From Hymenobacter sp. UV11 (lineage in GTDB: Bacteria > Bacteroidota > Bacteroidia > Cytophagales > Hymenobacteraceae): a stretch of DNA of 64,000 bases. This document shows, in pieces, positions 33,832 through 42,563 of this stretch (position 1 is the first letter of the stretch; each line of letters begins with the position of its first letter). The notes below the pieces were generated by a model. The model made no database searches, was not told the origin of the DNA, and saw only the letters and a program-made list of their open reading frames with translations. The position numbers were made by a program, and so were the translations under genes. The stretch spans positions 608,799-672,798 of the forward strand of contig NZ_SRII01000001.1 of assembly GCF_004684095.1 (NCBI RefSeq), given 5' to 3'.

Positions 33832-33930
33832 AAATTATGATTTATGAATTGTGAATTATGAATTGAGTCTGCTGTTTCGATAGGGCCTTGATTATCAATT
33901 CATAACTCATAACTCATAATTCATAATCAA
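33832..33930. repeat. AT-rich palindrome between queD and lpxB
   Basis: Imperfect arms made of TATGAATTGTGAATTATG-like units on the left and AACTCATAACTCATAATTC on the right (about 35 bases each) enclose TCTGCTGTTTCGATAGG. Each arm contains short internal tandem repeats. It fills the gap up to 6 bases before the lpxB ATG. Confidence 0.75.
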
Positions 33931-33935
33931 ACCAA

Positions 33936-35048
33936 ATGAAATACTACCTCATTGCCGGCGAGCGCTCTGGCGACACCCACGCCGCCCACCTGCTCCGCGA
34001 GTTGAAAGGCCAGGACCCTGCTGCCGATTTTCGGTACTGGGGCGGTGACCAGATGGAGGCGGAGGGCGGCCACTTGGTGCGCCATTACCGCGAGCTGGCC
34101 GTGATGGGCTTTTGGGAAACTGCTACTAGCCTGCTCAAATTTCGGGGGTTTCTGAAGCAGTGCCAGGCCGATATTCTCGGCTACCAGCCCGATGTGCTGA
34201 TACTGGTGGACTACGGCGGCTTCAACCTGCGCATGGCGGCCTGGGCCAAGGCGCAGGGCATCCGGGTGTTCTACTACATCTCGCCCAAAATCTGGGCCTG
34301 GAACCAAAGCCGCGTCGAAAAGATAAAGGTGCTGGTAGACAAGATGTTCGTTATCCTACCCTTTGAGGAGGAGTTCTATCAGCGCTTTGAGTATAAGGTA
34401 GACTACATCGGCAACCCGACGGCCGATGAGGTGGCGAATTTTCAGCCAAACCCGGACTTTATGGTCCAGCACGGCCTCGACCCCAAGCGCCAGATTATTG
34501 CCGTGCTGCCGGGCTCGCGCAAGCAGGAAATCGAGGAAATGCTGCACGAAATGCTGGCCGTGCTGCCCGCGTTTCAGGAGTATCAGTTTGTGGTGGCCGG
34601 CGTGAGCAATCTTGACCGGGCATACTACCAACACTTTGAGCGCAATGGCATTAAGCTGGTATTTGACCAGGCATTTGACCTGTTGAGCCGGGCCAGCGCG
34701 GCCCTCGTGACCAGCGGCACGGCTACCCTTGAAACGGCGCTGTTTAATGTGCCGCAGGTGGTGTGCTACCGCACCAGCAGCCTCACCTATCTCATTGGCA
34801 AAGCGGTAATTAAGGTGCCGTATATCTCGCTGGTCAACCTCATTGTGGGCCGCGACGTGGTGGCCGAGTTCATCCAGGGCGGCTTCACGGCCCGCAATCT
34901 GCTTGATGAGCTCAAGCGCTTGCTCACTGATCAGGAATACATCGCCAAGCAGCGGGCCGGCTACGCCGAGCTGCGCCAGAAGCTGGGCCAGCACAGCGCC
35001 GCCCGCCAGGCTGCTACTTTGATGGTAAGCTACTTGCAGGAGGCTTAG
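33936..35048 (+). CDS. lpxB: Lipid-A-disaccharide synthase
   Basis: 370 residues, full length for the GT19 family. The N-terminus MKYYLIAGERSGDTHAAHLL contains the conserved GE-SGD motif; YISPKIWAWNQSRVEKIK and VLPGSRKQEIEEMLHEML are signature regions, and TSGTATLETALFNVPQVVCY with PYISLVNLIVG line the UDP-sugar site. It joins lipid X and UDP-diacylglucosamine at the inner membrane to form the lipid A disaccharide. It stands alone here, without lpxA, lpxD or fabZ neighbours. Confidence 0.96.
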   Translation: MKYYLIAGERSGDTHAAHLLRELKGQDPAADFRYWGGDQMEAEGGHLVRHYRELAVMGFWETATSLLKFRGFLKQCQADILGYQPDVLILVDYGGFNLRMAAWAKAQGIRVFYYISPKIWAWNQSRVEKIKVLVDKMFVILPFEEEFYQRFEYKVDYIGNPTADEVANFQPNPDFMVQHGLDPKRQIIAVLPGSRKQEIEEMLHEMLAVLPAFQEYQFVVAGVSNLDRAYYQHFERNGIKLVFDQAFDLLSRASAALVTSGTATLETALFNVPQVVCYRTSSLTYLIGKAVIKVPYISLVNLIVGRDVVAEFIQGGFTARNLLDELKRLLTDQEYIAKQRAGYAELRQKLGQHSAARQAATLMVSYLQEA

Positions 35049-35144
35049 CGCTACGTTATCAGCTTCTGCCGTTTTTAGCTCGTAGAGGGCGCGAAGGCTT
35101 ACGCAGAAGGAGCTGAGCTCGTAAGCCAGCGCACTTAAAACCCC

Positions 35145-36020
35145 ATGACTATGCCTACCCCCCAGCCACCGTCCCTGGCCAGTGCCGAGCGCACCACCGT
35201 GCAGCGCGTAGTGGGCAATACCGTCACGGCAGCTACCGACCTGCTGGCCGTAGAGGCGCCGCTCGAAATCAGCCTGGGCTATGGCTCCGCCGACCACCGC
35301 CAGACGCACACGCTGGCCGTGACCATGCGCACGCCCGGCCACGATGCCGAGCTGGTAGCGGGCTTCCTGCTGAGTGAAGGCCTGGTGCAGCAAACTGCTG
35401 ATATCGAAATGATTGAGCACCGCGCCGACCCACGCCGGCCCAAGGAGCGCGGCAACGTGATACGCGCCGAGCTGGCTCCCGGCGTGGCTGTGGCCCTGAA
35501 CCGGCTGGAGCGCCACTTCTACACCACGTCAAGCTGCGGGGTGTGCGGCAAAACCAGCATTGAGGCGGTACACGCCAGCTCGTGCCCTACCCCCCCGCCA
35601 GCCGACAGCCCGCGGGTGTCGGCCGCTCTCATCCACTCCTTGCCCGAGCGGCAGCGGGCGGCCCAGCGCGTGTTTGAGCAAACTGGCGGCCTGCACGCCA
35701 CGGCGCTGTTTTCGGCGGCGGGTGAGCTGCTGCTGCTGCGCGAAGACGTGGGCCGCCACAACGCGTTCGATAAAGTGGTGGGGGCCGCGCTACTGGCCGG
35801 GCAGGTGCCTTTGAGCCAGCATATTGTGCTGCTCAGCGGCCGGGCCAGCTTCGAGCTGGTGCAAAAGGCCGCCGTGGCGGGGGTAGCGATTCTGGCGGCG
35901 GTGGGCGCGCCCAGCAGCCTAGCCGTGGAGGCGGCCGAGGAGTTTGGCCTCACCCTGCTCGGATTTGTGCGGCAAGAGCGCTTCAACATTTATACCCATG
36001 CTCAAAGAATCACGGATTAA
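35145..36020 (+). CDS. fdhD: Formate dehydrogenase accessory sulfurtransferase FdhD
   Basis: 291 residues. The active-site loop TTSSCGVCGKTSIEAV (CxxC near residues 128-131) is diagnostic; LREDVGRHNAFDKVVG is the conserved cofactor-binding region and ILLSGRASFELVQKAA a further one. FdhD passes sulfur from a cysteine desulfurase to the molybdenum cofactor and is needed for formate dehydrogenase activity. The oxidoreductase it would serve is two genes downstream. The last codons (RITD, stop) lie inside the left arm of the family E repeat, so the repeat fixes the C-terminus. Confidence 0.94.
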   Translation: MTMPTPQPPSLASAERTTVQRVVGNTVTAATDLLAVEAPLEISLGYGSADHRQTHTLAVTMRTPGHDAELVAGFLLSEGLVQQTADIEMIEHRADPRRPKERGNVIRAELAPGVAVALNRLERHFYTTSSCGVCGKTSIEAVHASSCPTPPPADSPRVSAALIHSLPERQRAAQRVFEQTGGLHATALFSAAGELLLLREDVGRHNAFDKVVGAALLAGQVPLSQHIVLLSGRASFELVQKAAVAGVAILAAVGAPSSLAVEAAEEFGLTLLGFVRQERFNIYTHAQRITD

Positions 36021-36446
36021 ACGGATTTTAGACGGATTTTAGACGGATTTCACGGATTTTGTGGACGGCGCTTTGCTAACTCAAGTTGCGAGGCATGCTC
36101 CCCGGTCCGCCGGCGCGAGCAGGCCGACCGGTTGTCGTTGCTGGGGCCGCATTTGTCAACGATAACCGGTCGGCCGGCTCGCACCGGCGGACCGGCTAGC
36201 TGGCCCCTCCAACTGAAACTTTCCCCCGCAGCCAGCTACGCTGCAACTTGAGTTTGCCAGGCTGTACCTGTATGGTTAGTGGTAAGTCAAGCCTAGTTGA
36301 AGTCTGAGGTCCCTACCCCCCTCAGTACCCCACCAGCAAACCAATGAGCGAGATAAATATTACGTAAGGCTACGGACAGGCGAAGCCCAAAAAGCGCCGT
36401 CCACAAAATCCGTGAAATCCGTTAAAATCCGCATAATCCGTGATTT
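36008..36446. repeat. Nested inverted-repeat element family E, copy 3 (439 bp)
   Basis: Outer arms (36008-36064 and about 36391-36446) are near-perfect inverted repeats built from ACGGATTT units, ending GTGGACGGCG inside. A second pair (36078-36089 and 36243-36254, AACTCAAGTTGC) and a third, GC-rich pair (36104-36138 and 36159-36193, three mismatches, core GGCCGACCGGTT) nest within. No ORF. It starts inside fdhD and stops at the next ATG (36447). Confidence 0.88.
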
Positions 36447-36782
36447 ATGAAGTTAAGACTTGAAGAAAATTCCCTGCGCCTGCGTTTATCGGAGGCCGAG
36501 GTGGCGCAGTTTGCCCGCACCGGGCAGGTGGCGTACACTATTGCGTTTGGCCCTACCCCCGATACAACGCTGCACTATTCGCTGGAGCGCCTGCCTGATA
36601 CTGGGCTAGCCACGGCCGTGCAGGTGCACTACGAAGCTGGACGGTTGGCCGTGCAAGTGCCGGCTACTATTGCCCGCGAGTGGACTGAAACCGAAAACAT
36701 TGGCTTTAGCGAGCAGGTTTTAGTAGCTAAAAACCAGGAATTGCGTATCTTGGTAGAGAAAGACCTTGACTGCCGCCACTAG
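36447..36782 (+). CDS. Small conserved protein in the formate dehydrogenase block
   Basis: 111 residues. N-terminus MKLRLEENSLRLRLSEAEVA followed by a beta-rich region (VAYTIAFGPTPDTTLHYSLE, ARLAVQVPATIAREW-like) and the ending EKDLDCRH with a Cys near the C-terminus. I recall similar small proteins of unknown function (DUF7009-like) beside molybdoenzyme genes in Bacteroidota, but cannot confirm the family. Between fdhD and the oxidoreductase, a role in cofactor handling or enzyme maturation is reasonable but unproven. Its ATG abuts the family E repeat, so any leader would be repeat sequence. Confidence 0.65.
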   Translation: MKLRLEENSLRLRLSEAEVAQFARTGQVAYTIAFGPTPDTTLHYSLERLPDTGLATAVQVHYEAGRLAVQVPATIAREWTETENIGFSEQVLVAKNQELRILVEKDLDCRH

Positions 36783-36845
36783 CCTCAGGCAAAACCTGGA
36801 CGGGTACAGTTAGCTTACAAACGCTACTTTTTATTCTACTATCTC

Positions 36846-39398
36846 ATGCAGGATTCCCCCGCCAACGACCCCACCAAAGCCAAAAACCCAGCGGAGCAAC
36901 AGGCTGAAAACAAGCCTAAAAGTGGCGAGCGCCCCAATCAGGGTGCTACCCCCGTTGCCGATAACTACACCGCAACTGGCAACCATAAAAAAGAAGCAGC
37001 CCACGTAGGCGTTCCGGATACTATGGGTAATAAACACAAATACAGCGTATTGGCGCAGCCTCCCGAAGAGTTGACCGGCCTGCAGATATCACCTCAGCAG
37101 CGCATTGCGGCGGGCGTAACGGCCGTGCTCAAGTCGATGGAGTTCAACTGGGGTGAGGCGGGCTTGGCGCGTGGCACCAAGGCCTTGCTTAAGCTTAATC
37201 AAAAGGATGGCTACGACTGCTCGTCGTGCGCCTGGCCCGACCCCGATGACCACCGCTCGATAGCTGAGTTTTGTGAGAACGGCGCCAAAGCCACTGCTTC
37301 CGACGCCGACGATAAAGCCTGTGGCCCGGAGGTATTTGCCAAGTACAGCCTCGCTGACTTGTCGCGCCTCACCGACCGCGACCAGAATAACATGGGCCGC
37401 CTCACGCACCCCATGGTGAAGCGTCCCGGCGGCACGCACTACGAGCCCATCGAGTGGCGCGACGCCTTCTACCTCATTGCCGACACGCTCAACGGCCTAC
37501 CCTCTCCCGATGAGGCGACGTTCTATACGTCGGGTAAAATCCCGAACGAGCCGGCGTTTTTGTTCCAGCTTTTCGCGCGCCAGTTCGGCACGAATAACCT
37601 GCCCGACTGCTCGAATATGTGCCACGAGAGCAGCGGCTCGGCTTTGAGCCCTACGCTGGGCCTGGGCAAAGGCTCCGTCACGCTAAATGATATTCACGAG
37701 GCCGAGGTAATCCTCATCATCGGCCAAAACCCCGGCACCAACCATCCCCGGATGCTGTCGGCGCTGCAAATTGCGAAGCGCAACGGGGCCAAGATTATCA
37801 GCATCAACCCGCTGATGGAAGCCGGCCTCAACCACTTCCGTAATCCGCAGGATTTTATGAATCCGCTACGGGCTATGGGCGCCCTGCTGGGTGATGGTAC
37901 GCTCATAACCGACGTGTTTCTGCAAGTGCGGGTAGACGGCGACATGGCCGTGTTGCGCGGCATTATGAAGCACCTGTTCGAAGCCGAGGACCTAAACCCC
38001 GGCCAGGTAGTTGACCATGCCTTCATCAAGGAATTTGCCCTTGGCTTTGAGGATTTTGAGCAAAACATCCGCAATACCAGCTGGGCCGATATTGAGGAAG
38101 TGAGTGGCCTGACCAGCGCGCAGCTGCTGGAAGCCGCTAACCTGATTGCCCACAAGCAGAAGATTATTACCTGCTGGGCCATGGGCGTGACCCAGCAGCG
38201 CCAGGGTGTGCAGACGATTCAAGAAATTGTGAACCTGCACCTGATGAAAGGCGCTATCGGCAAGCCTGGCGCGGGCACCTGCCCGGTACGCGGCCACTCC
38301 AACGTGCAGGGCGACCGCACGATGGGTATTTGGGAAAAGATGGCGCCATCGTTTATGGAAGCGCTGGGCAAGGAATTCAGCTTTGAGCCGCCCAAAGAGC
38401 ACGGCCGCGATGTGGTGGACAGCCTCAAGGCGATGGCATTGGGCAAAACGCAGGTGTTCTTTAGCCTGGGTGGCAACCTGCTGGCTGCCGGCCCCGACAC
38501 CGAGCTGATTGCCGACGGCATGCGCAAGCAGAAGCTGACCGTGTTCGTAGCCACCAAGCTCAACCGCGGCCACCTGACTACGGGCGAAACCAGCCTGCTG
38601 CTTCCCACCTTTGCCCACGTCGATATCGACATGCAGCAGTCGGGACACCAGATGACGTCGTGTGAGAACTCGATGGGGGTAGTGAGCCAGAACAAGGGCG
38701 TGCTGACGCCGCTGCCCGGCCAGATGCTGAGCGAAGTAGCCATTTTGAGCGGCGTAGCCATTGCTACCCTCGGCGAAAAGCTGCAGGGCGACTGGGTGGC
38801 CATGACCCAGAACTACGACGTTATCCGCGACCACATCAGCCGGGTTATTCCGGGCTTCGATAACTTCAATGAGAAGCTGAAGCGGCCAGGTGGCTTCTAC
38901 CTGCCCAACGGTCCCCGCGAGCGCAAGTTCACGACAGAAGACGGCATGGCGCATTTCACGGCCACTGAGCTGGAGAAATACCCGCTGGAGCCCGGCCAGC
39001 TGGTGCTGATGACCATTCGCAGCCACGACCAGTTCAACACCACCATCTACGACTATAACGACCGCTACCGGGGCGTGCACGGCGAGCGCCGAGTGCTGTT
39101 TATGAATGCGGAGGATATTAAAGACCGTGGCCTCAAAGCCAAGGAGCTGATTGATATCACAAGCCATTTTGAGGGCGAAACCCGCACGGTAGAGGTATTT
39201 CAGGTAGTGCCCTACGATATTCCGAAGGGCAACGTATCTGCCTACTTCCCCGAGGCTAACCCGCTGGTACCCATTTCGAGCGTAGCCAAGGTGAGCAATA
39301 CGCCCACCTCAAAATACGTGGTAGTGACGGTGGTTAAGTCAAAAGTGACGAAGGCTACCGCGCAACATCGGTCGGTCGCCGAAGCAGCAATGGCCTAA
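36846..39398 (+). CDS. FdhF/YdeP-family molybdopterin oxidoreductase (formate dehydrogenase-like)
   Basis: 850 residues. After a hydrophilic 60-residue start comes a cysteine motif YDCSSCAWPDPDD with a third Cys in IAEFCENG, then molybdopterin domains with FYTSGKIPNEPAF, NMCHESSGSAL (possible Mo-ligand Cys), IGQNPGTNHPRML and GHSNVQGDRTMGIWEKM. The C-terminal dinucleotide-binding domain begins near MTIRSHDQFNT. Members include E. coli YdeP and soluble formate dehydrogenase-like enzymes; formate is the favoured substrate because fdhD and a formate/oxalate-type carrier flank it. No Tat signal, so cytoplasmic. No other dehydrogenase subunits are present. Confidence 0.88.
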   Translation: MQDSPANDPTKAKNPAEQQAENKPKSGERPNQGATPVADNYTATGNHKKEAAHVGVPDTMGNKHKYSVLAQPPEELTGLQISPQQRIAAGVTAVLKSMEFNWGEAGLARGTKALLKLNQKDGYDCSSCAWPDPDDHRSIAEFCENGAKATASDADDKACGPEVFAKYSLADLSRLTDRDQNNMGRLTHPMVKRPGGTHYEPIEWRDAFYLIADTLNGLPSPDEATFYTSGKIPNEPAFLFQLFARQFGTNNLPDCSNMCHESSGSALSPTLGLGKGSVTLNDIHEAEVILIIGQNPGTNHPRMLSALQIAKRNGAKIISINPLMEAGLNHFRNPQDFMNPLRAMGALLGDGTLITDVFLQVRVDGDMAVLRGIMKHLFEAEDLNPGQVVDHAFIKEFALGFEDFEQNIRNTSWADIEEVSGLTSAQLLEAANLIAHKQKIITCWAMGVTQQRQGVQTIQEIVNLHLMKGAIGKPGAGTCPVRGHSNVQGDRTMGIWEKMAPSFMEALGKEFSFEPPKEHGRDVVDSLKAMALGKTQVFFSLGGNLLAAGPDTELIADGMRKQKLTVFVATKLNRGHLTTGETSLLLPTFAHVDIDMQQSGHQMTSCENSMGVVSQNKGVLTPLPGQMLSEVAILSGVAIATLGEKLQGDWVAMTQNYDVIRDHISRVIPGFDNFNEKLKRPGGFYLPNGPRERKFTTEDGMAHFTATELEKYPLEPGQLVLMTIRSHDQFNTTIYDYNDRYRGVHGERRVLFMNAEDIKDRGLKAKELIDITSHFEGETRTVEVFQVVPYDIPKGNVSAYFPEANPLVPISSVAKVSNTPTSKYVVVTVVKSKVTKATAQHRSVAEAAMA

Positions 39399-39420
39399 TC
39401 AGCCACTTGCCGCACGCTGA

Positions 39421-39453
39421 AAACGCCCCTGACGTCTTGTCGGGGGCGTTTTA
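39421..39453. terminator. Terminator after the YdeP-type oxidoreductase
   Basis: AAAACGCCCCTGAC pairs with GTCGGGGGCGTTTT (one G-T pair) around a 5-base loop, followed by T's. The rest of 39454-39620 shows no feature I can name. Confidence 0.88.
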
Positions 39454-39620
39454 CTTAATAACCCCAACCAAAAGCAAACTGAACCGTTGATTGCCTATAG
39501 CAGATTAGCAAAAAAGATACTTGCGCTGCTTGCCGAGTGAAAGGATGCTTCTACCTTGCACTGAAATAGGCGCTTACAAGCAGCGTAACATTCATAATCT
39601 TTATTTTTCACCCCACCCGC

Positions 39621-41030
39621 ATGGCCGATACTTCTTCTTCTCTTCTAGACCGCAGCCGCACCATTGCGTCGGCCGGTTACAACCGCTGGCTGATACCACC
39701 AGCCGCACTGGCCATCCACCTGGCTATCGGGCAGGCCTACGCTTTTAGTGTATTTAACAAGCCGCTGGGCTCTCTTATTAGCGGTGACCCCGCCAACCCA
39801 GCCCCCAGCGACTGGACGCCTACGCAGATTGGCATTACCTTTTCCATTGCCATTGTGCTGCTGGGTTTATCGGCGGCGCTGTTTGGCAAGTGGCTGGAGC
39901 GCGTGGGGCCACGCAAGGCCATGATGGCTTCTGCGCTCTGCTTCGGCGGCGGCTTCCTGATTGCTTCCTACGGCATTAGCCAGCACAATATTTGGCTGCT
40001 GTATTTTGGCTACGGCTTTGTGGGCGGCATTGGTCTGGGTATTGGCTACATTTCACCGGTGAGCACGCTTATTAAGTGGTTTCCCGACCGCAAGGGGGTA
40101 GCCACGGGTATGGCCATCATGGGCTTTGGTGGGGGCGCCATGATTGCCTCGCCCATGTCGGTAGCGCTGATGAGCCACTTCAAGGCTTCGGCCCCGCAGG
40201 GGGTAGCGCCGACGTTCATCGTGCTGGGCATCATCTACTTCCTATTCATGCAGTTTGGGGTGTGGACCATCCGGGTACCCGCAGACAACTGGGCTCCGGC
40301 TGGCTACGTGCCCAACGCCGAGCACAGCGCGCTCATCACCAGCGGCAACGTATCGGCTGACAATGCCATCAAGACGCCGCAGTTCTGGCTGCTGTGGGTA
40401 GTGCTGCTCACCAACGTAACGGCCGGCATTGGCCTGCTCGAAACTGCCTCGCCGCTCATCCAGGACACGTTTTCGGACAAAGCGATGGGGGTAGGGAATG
40501 GCGTAACGGCTGCCGCCGCCGCTGGCTTTGTGGGCTTGCTCAGCTTGTTCAACCTGTTGGGTCGTTTCTTCTGGTCGTCAGCTTCCGATAAGCTGGGCCG
40601 CAAAACCACCTACGCCATCTATTTTGGCCTGGGCATTTTGCTCTACGCCCTCGTGCCGACGCTGGGACACAACCTACAGCTGACGTTCTATGTAATAGCA
40701 GCTTGCGTAATTGTGAGTATGTACGGCGGGGGTTTTGCTACGGCCCCGGCGTTCTTGTCTGACCTGTTCGGCAAGTTCCAGGTAGGTGCCATTCACGGGC
40801 GCTTGCTCACGGCCTGGAGCACGGCCGGCGTACTTGGCCCGCTCATCGTGCACCAGCTGCACGACCACGCCAAGGAAAAAGGCCTGACCGGCGCGGCCGC
40901 TTACCAAAACGTATTCTACACCATGGCCGGGCTGCTCGTAGTGGGCCTGCTGGCCGACCTGGCCATCACGGCTGTGAATGAGAAATACCAGGAAAAAGGC
41001 CCGGTAACCATCGAAGCGGGCGGCCACTAG
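39621..41030 (+). CDS. OFA-family MFS transporter (oxalate/formate antiporter family)
   Basis: 469 residues with twelve predicted helices. The OFA signature NRWLIPPAALAIHLAIGQAY opens the protein, and FGYGFVGGIGLGIGYISPVS, WFPDRKGVATGMAIMGFGGG, DKLGRKTTYAIYFGLGI and YGGGFATAPAFLSDLFG are typical MFS/OFA motifs. Family members exchange oxalate and formate or move related monocarboxylates across the inner membrane. Position after a formate dehydrogenase-like gene suggests formate uptake or release. A short membrane protein gene follows after 34 bases and probably belongs to the same transporter. Confidence 0.9.
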   Translation: MADTSSSLLDRSRTIASAGYNRWLIPPAALAIHLAIGQAYAFSVFNKPLGSLISGDPANPAPSDWTPTQIGITFSIAIVLLGLSAALFGKWLERVGPRKAMMASALCFGGGFLIASYGISQHNIWLLYFGYGFVGGIGLGIGYISPVSTLIKWFPDRKGVATGMAIMGFGGGAMIASPMSVALMSHFKASAPQGVAPTFIVLGIIYFLFMQFGVWTIRVPADNWAPAGYVPNAEHSALITSGNVSADNAIKTPQFWLLWVVLLTNVTAGIGLLETASPLIQDTFSDKAMGVGNGVTAAAAAGFVGLLSLFNLLGRFFWSSASDKLGRKTTYAIYFGLGILLYALVPTLGHNLQLTFYVIAACVIVSMYGGGFATAPAFLSDLFGKFQVGAIHGRLLTAWSTAGVLGPLIVHQLHDHAKEKGLTGAAAYQNVFYTMAGLLVVGLLADLAITAVNEKYQEKGPVTIEAGGH

Positions 41031-41064
41031 GCTGCCATTCCTCACCCTCTAACTTTCGTAGTGT

Positions 41065-41211
41065 ATGAACCCGAAACCCAATTCCGCCTCCCCGGTCGCA
41101 ACTGATGCGCCTGCGGGCGGCTCAGTCATCCTGGCCTGGCTCTTCGTCGGCGTGCCGCTGGTGTGGGGCGTCTCGCAAACGTTTATCAAAGCCCTGGCGC
41201 TGTTTAAGTAA
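41065..41211 (+). CDS. MFS transporter small partner, 48 residues
   Basis: MNPKPNSASPVATDAPAGGS is a polar start, followed by one helix, VILAWLFVGVPLVWGVSQTF, and IKALALFK. The GVPLVWGVxQTxxKALALF pattern matches the small proteins that I recall being encoded next to OFA-family carriers and annotated as MFS transporter small subunits. It is in the same orientation, 34 bases after the carrier, and ends just before a terminator. A single-pass inner-membrane protein that assists or stabilises the carrier is likely; direct evidence of function is lacking. Confidence 0.75.
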   Translation: MNPKPNSASPVATDAPAGGSVILAWLFVGVPLVWGVSQTFIKALALFK

Positions 41212-41229
41212 GCAATTTGCCTGAAGCTA

Positions 41230-41266
41230 AAAAGCCGCTCGATTCTTTAGGAATCGGGCGGCTTTT
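41230..41266. terminator. Bidirectional terminator between the MFS pair and moeA
   Basis: AAAAGCCGCTCGATTC (41230-41245) pairs with GAATCGGGCGGCTTTT (41251-41266) with one mismatch and a 5-base loop, serving both convergent transcripts. Confidence 0.9.
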
Positions 41267-41288
41267 CGCGTTTTGGAAAGGTGGATTT

Positions 41289-42530
41289 TTACGCGCGGTA
41301 GGGCCACACGGGCCACGCGGTGCCCGCCGCGAAGTGCGTGAGGTGCGGCGGTAGTTCCAGCAAGCCATCGGCCACCAGCAGCCCGGCCAGGTCACCCGAG
41401 CCCGCGGTGGGGGTAGGGTGGGCCAGCAGGCGGCCATCGGTTCCCGGCTCAAGGCGCACGGCCAGGAAGCAGGTGAGCACCGGCTTGAACTCAACGGGCT
41501 CGGTGAGGACCGCAAACACCTGGGGTGCGGGCCCTACCCCCTGGCACTGGCGCAACCAGCCGCGCACGTAGCGGTAGTAGCCCGCGAAGGTGGCCACCGG
41601 ATTGCCGGGCAGCGCAAATACTACTGCCCCGCCCGGCGCCTGCCCAAACCAGAACGGCTGGCCCGGCCGCTGCGCCACCCGATGAAAAATCTCCTCCACA
41701 CCCAACTCGCGTAGCGCCTGCGGTAAAAAGTCAGCCTTGCCCTTCGACACGCCGCCGCTCAGCAGCACCGCGTCGAAGCCAGCCAGCAGCGGCGGCAGCT
41801 CCGCTTTCAGAGTGGCCAGGTCATCGTCAAAATGAAAAATTGTGCTTTCGGCGCCGTCCAGGGTTAGGGCGGCTTGCAGCATGTGAGCGTTGGAGCGCCG
41901 AATCTGGTGGGGGAGGGGCATATCCTCTACGGGCACTATTTCGTCGCCGGTGCTCACCACGGCTATGCGTGGGCGGCGAACCACGGCCAGCGTAGCCGCA
42001 CCTACTGAGGCCGCTACCGCAATTTCGGCGGGGCTCAGCACGAGGCCGGGCGCCAGCAGGCGCGCGCCGGCCGGCTGGTCGCTGCCCTGGGGATGCACGT
42101 TGTGGCCCTGGCGGGGCGGGGCCACGCGCACGGTAGCGCGGCGCGGCTCATCGCTGCTAAAGTCCACGTCCTCGTAGCGCACCACCGTGTCGGTGCCGGG
42201 GGGTAGGGCCGCGCCGGTCATTATCTCGATGGCCGCCAGCGGGTCGGCCAGTGGCTGCGGCACGGCCCCGGCCAGCTGCGTACGCTCGATGCGAAAGGGG
42301 GCGTGGCCGGCCGCCAGCGCCTCAAAGCGCAGGGCAATGCCGTCCATCGTCACGCGGTTGTAGGGCGGAAAATCGCGGTCGGCCACTACGGTTTGGTGCA
42401 GCACGCGGCCAACGGCAGCGGCGAGCGGCACGGTTTCGGGGGGTAGGGGGCGGGCGGTAGCCAGCACCAGGCGGTAGGCGTCTGCGACGGAAAGCACGTA
42501 AGAAGGAGAAGTGGAAAGAAAAGCGAGCAA
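41289..42530 (-). CDS. moeA: Molybdopterin molybdenumtransferase
   Basis: 413 residues. MoeA motifs are present: DRDFPPYNRVTMDGIAL, EIMTGAALPPGTDTVVRYED, STGDEIVP, LSGGVSKGKADFLPQAL and FALPGNPVATF. It inserts molybdate into adenylylated molybdopterin. The longest frame starts at a TTG (42530); a GTG at 42497 would give MLSVADAYRLVLA, closer to the usual N-terminus, so the true start may be 11 codons in. It diverges from the mobA fusion with only 33 bases between the longest frames. Neighbouring oxidoreductase and fdhD give it a client. Confidence 0.93.
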   Translation of the reverse strand: MLAFLSTSPSYVLSVADAYRLVLATARPLPPETVPLAAAVGRVLHQTVVADRDFPPYNRVTMDGIALRFEALAAGHAPFRIERTQLAGAVPQPLADPLAAIEIMTGAALPPGTDTVVRYEDVDFSSDEPRRATVRVAPPRQGHNVHPQGSDQPAGARLLAPGLVLSPAEIAVAASVGAATLAVVRRPRIAVVSTGDEIVPVEDMPLPHQIRRSNAHMLQAALTLDGAESTIFHFDDDLATLKAELPPLLAGFDAVLLSGGVSKGKADFLPQALRELGVEEIFHRVAQRPGQPFWFGQAPGGAVVFALPGNPVATFAGYYRYVRGWLRQCQGVGPAPQVFAVLTEPVEFKPVLTCFLAVRLEPGTDGRLLAHPTPTAGSGDLAGLLVADGLLELPPHLTHFAAGTAWPVWPYRA

Positions 42531-42563
42531 GCTAAATTCAAGCTATTTTCCCGCCGAATTGTT

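Noticed and set aside
37992..39167. 391-residue minus-strand frame inside the oxidoreductase gene
   Set aside because: Shadow frame; no recognisable domain, while the plus strand gives a full-length known family.
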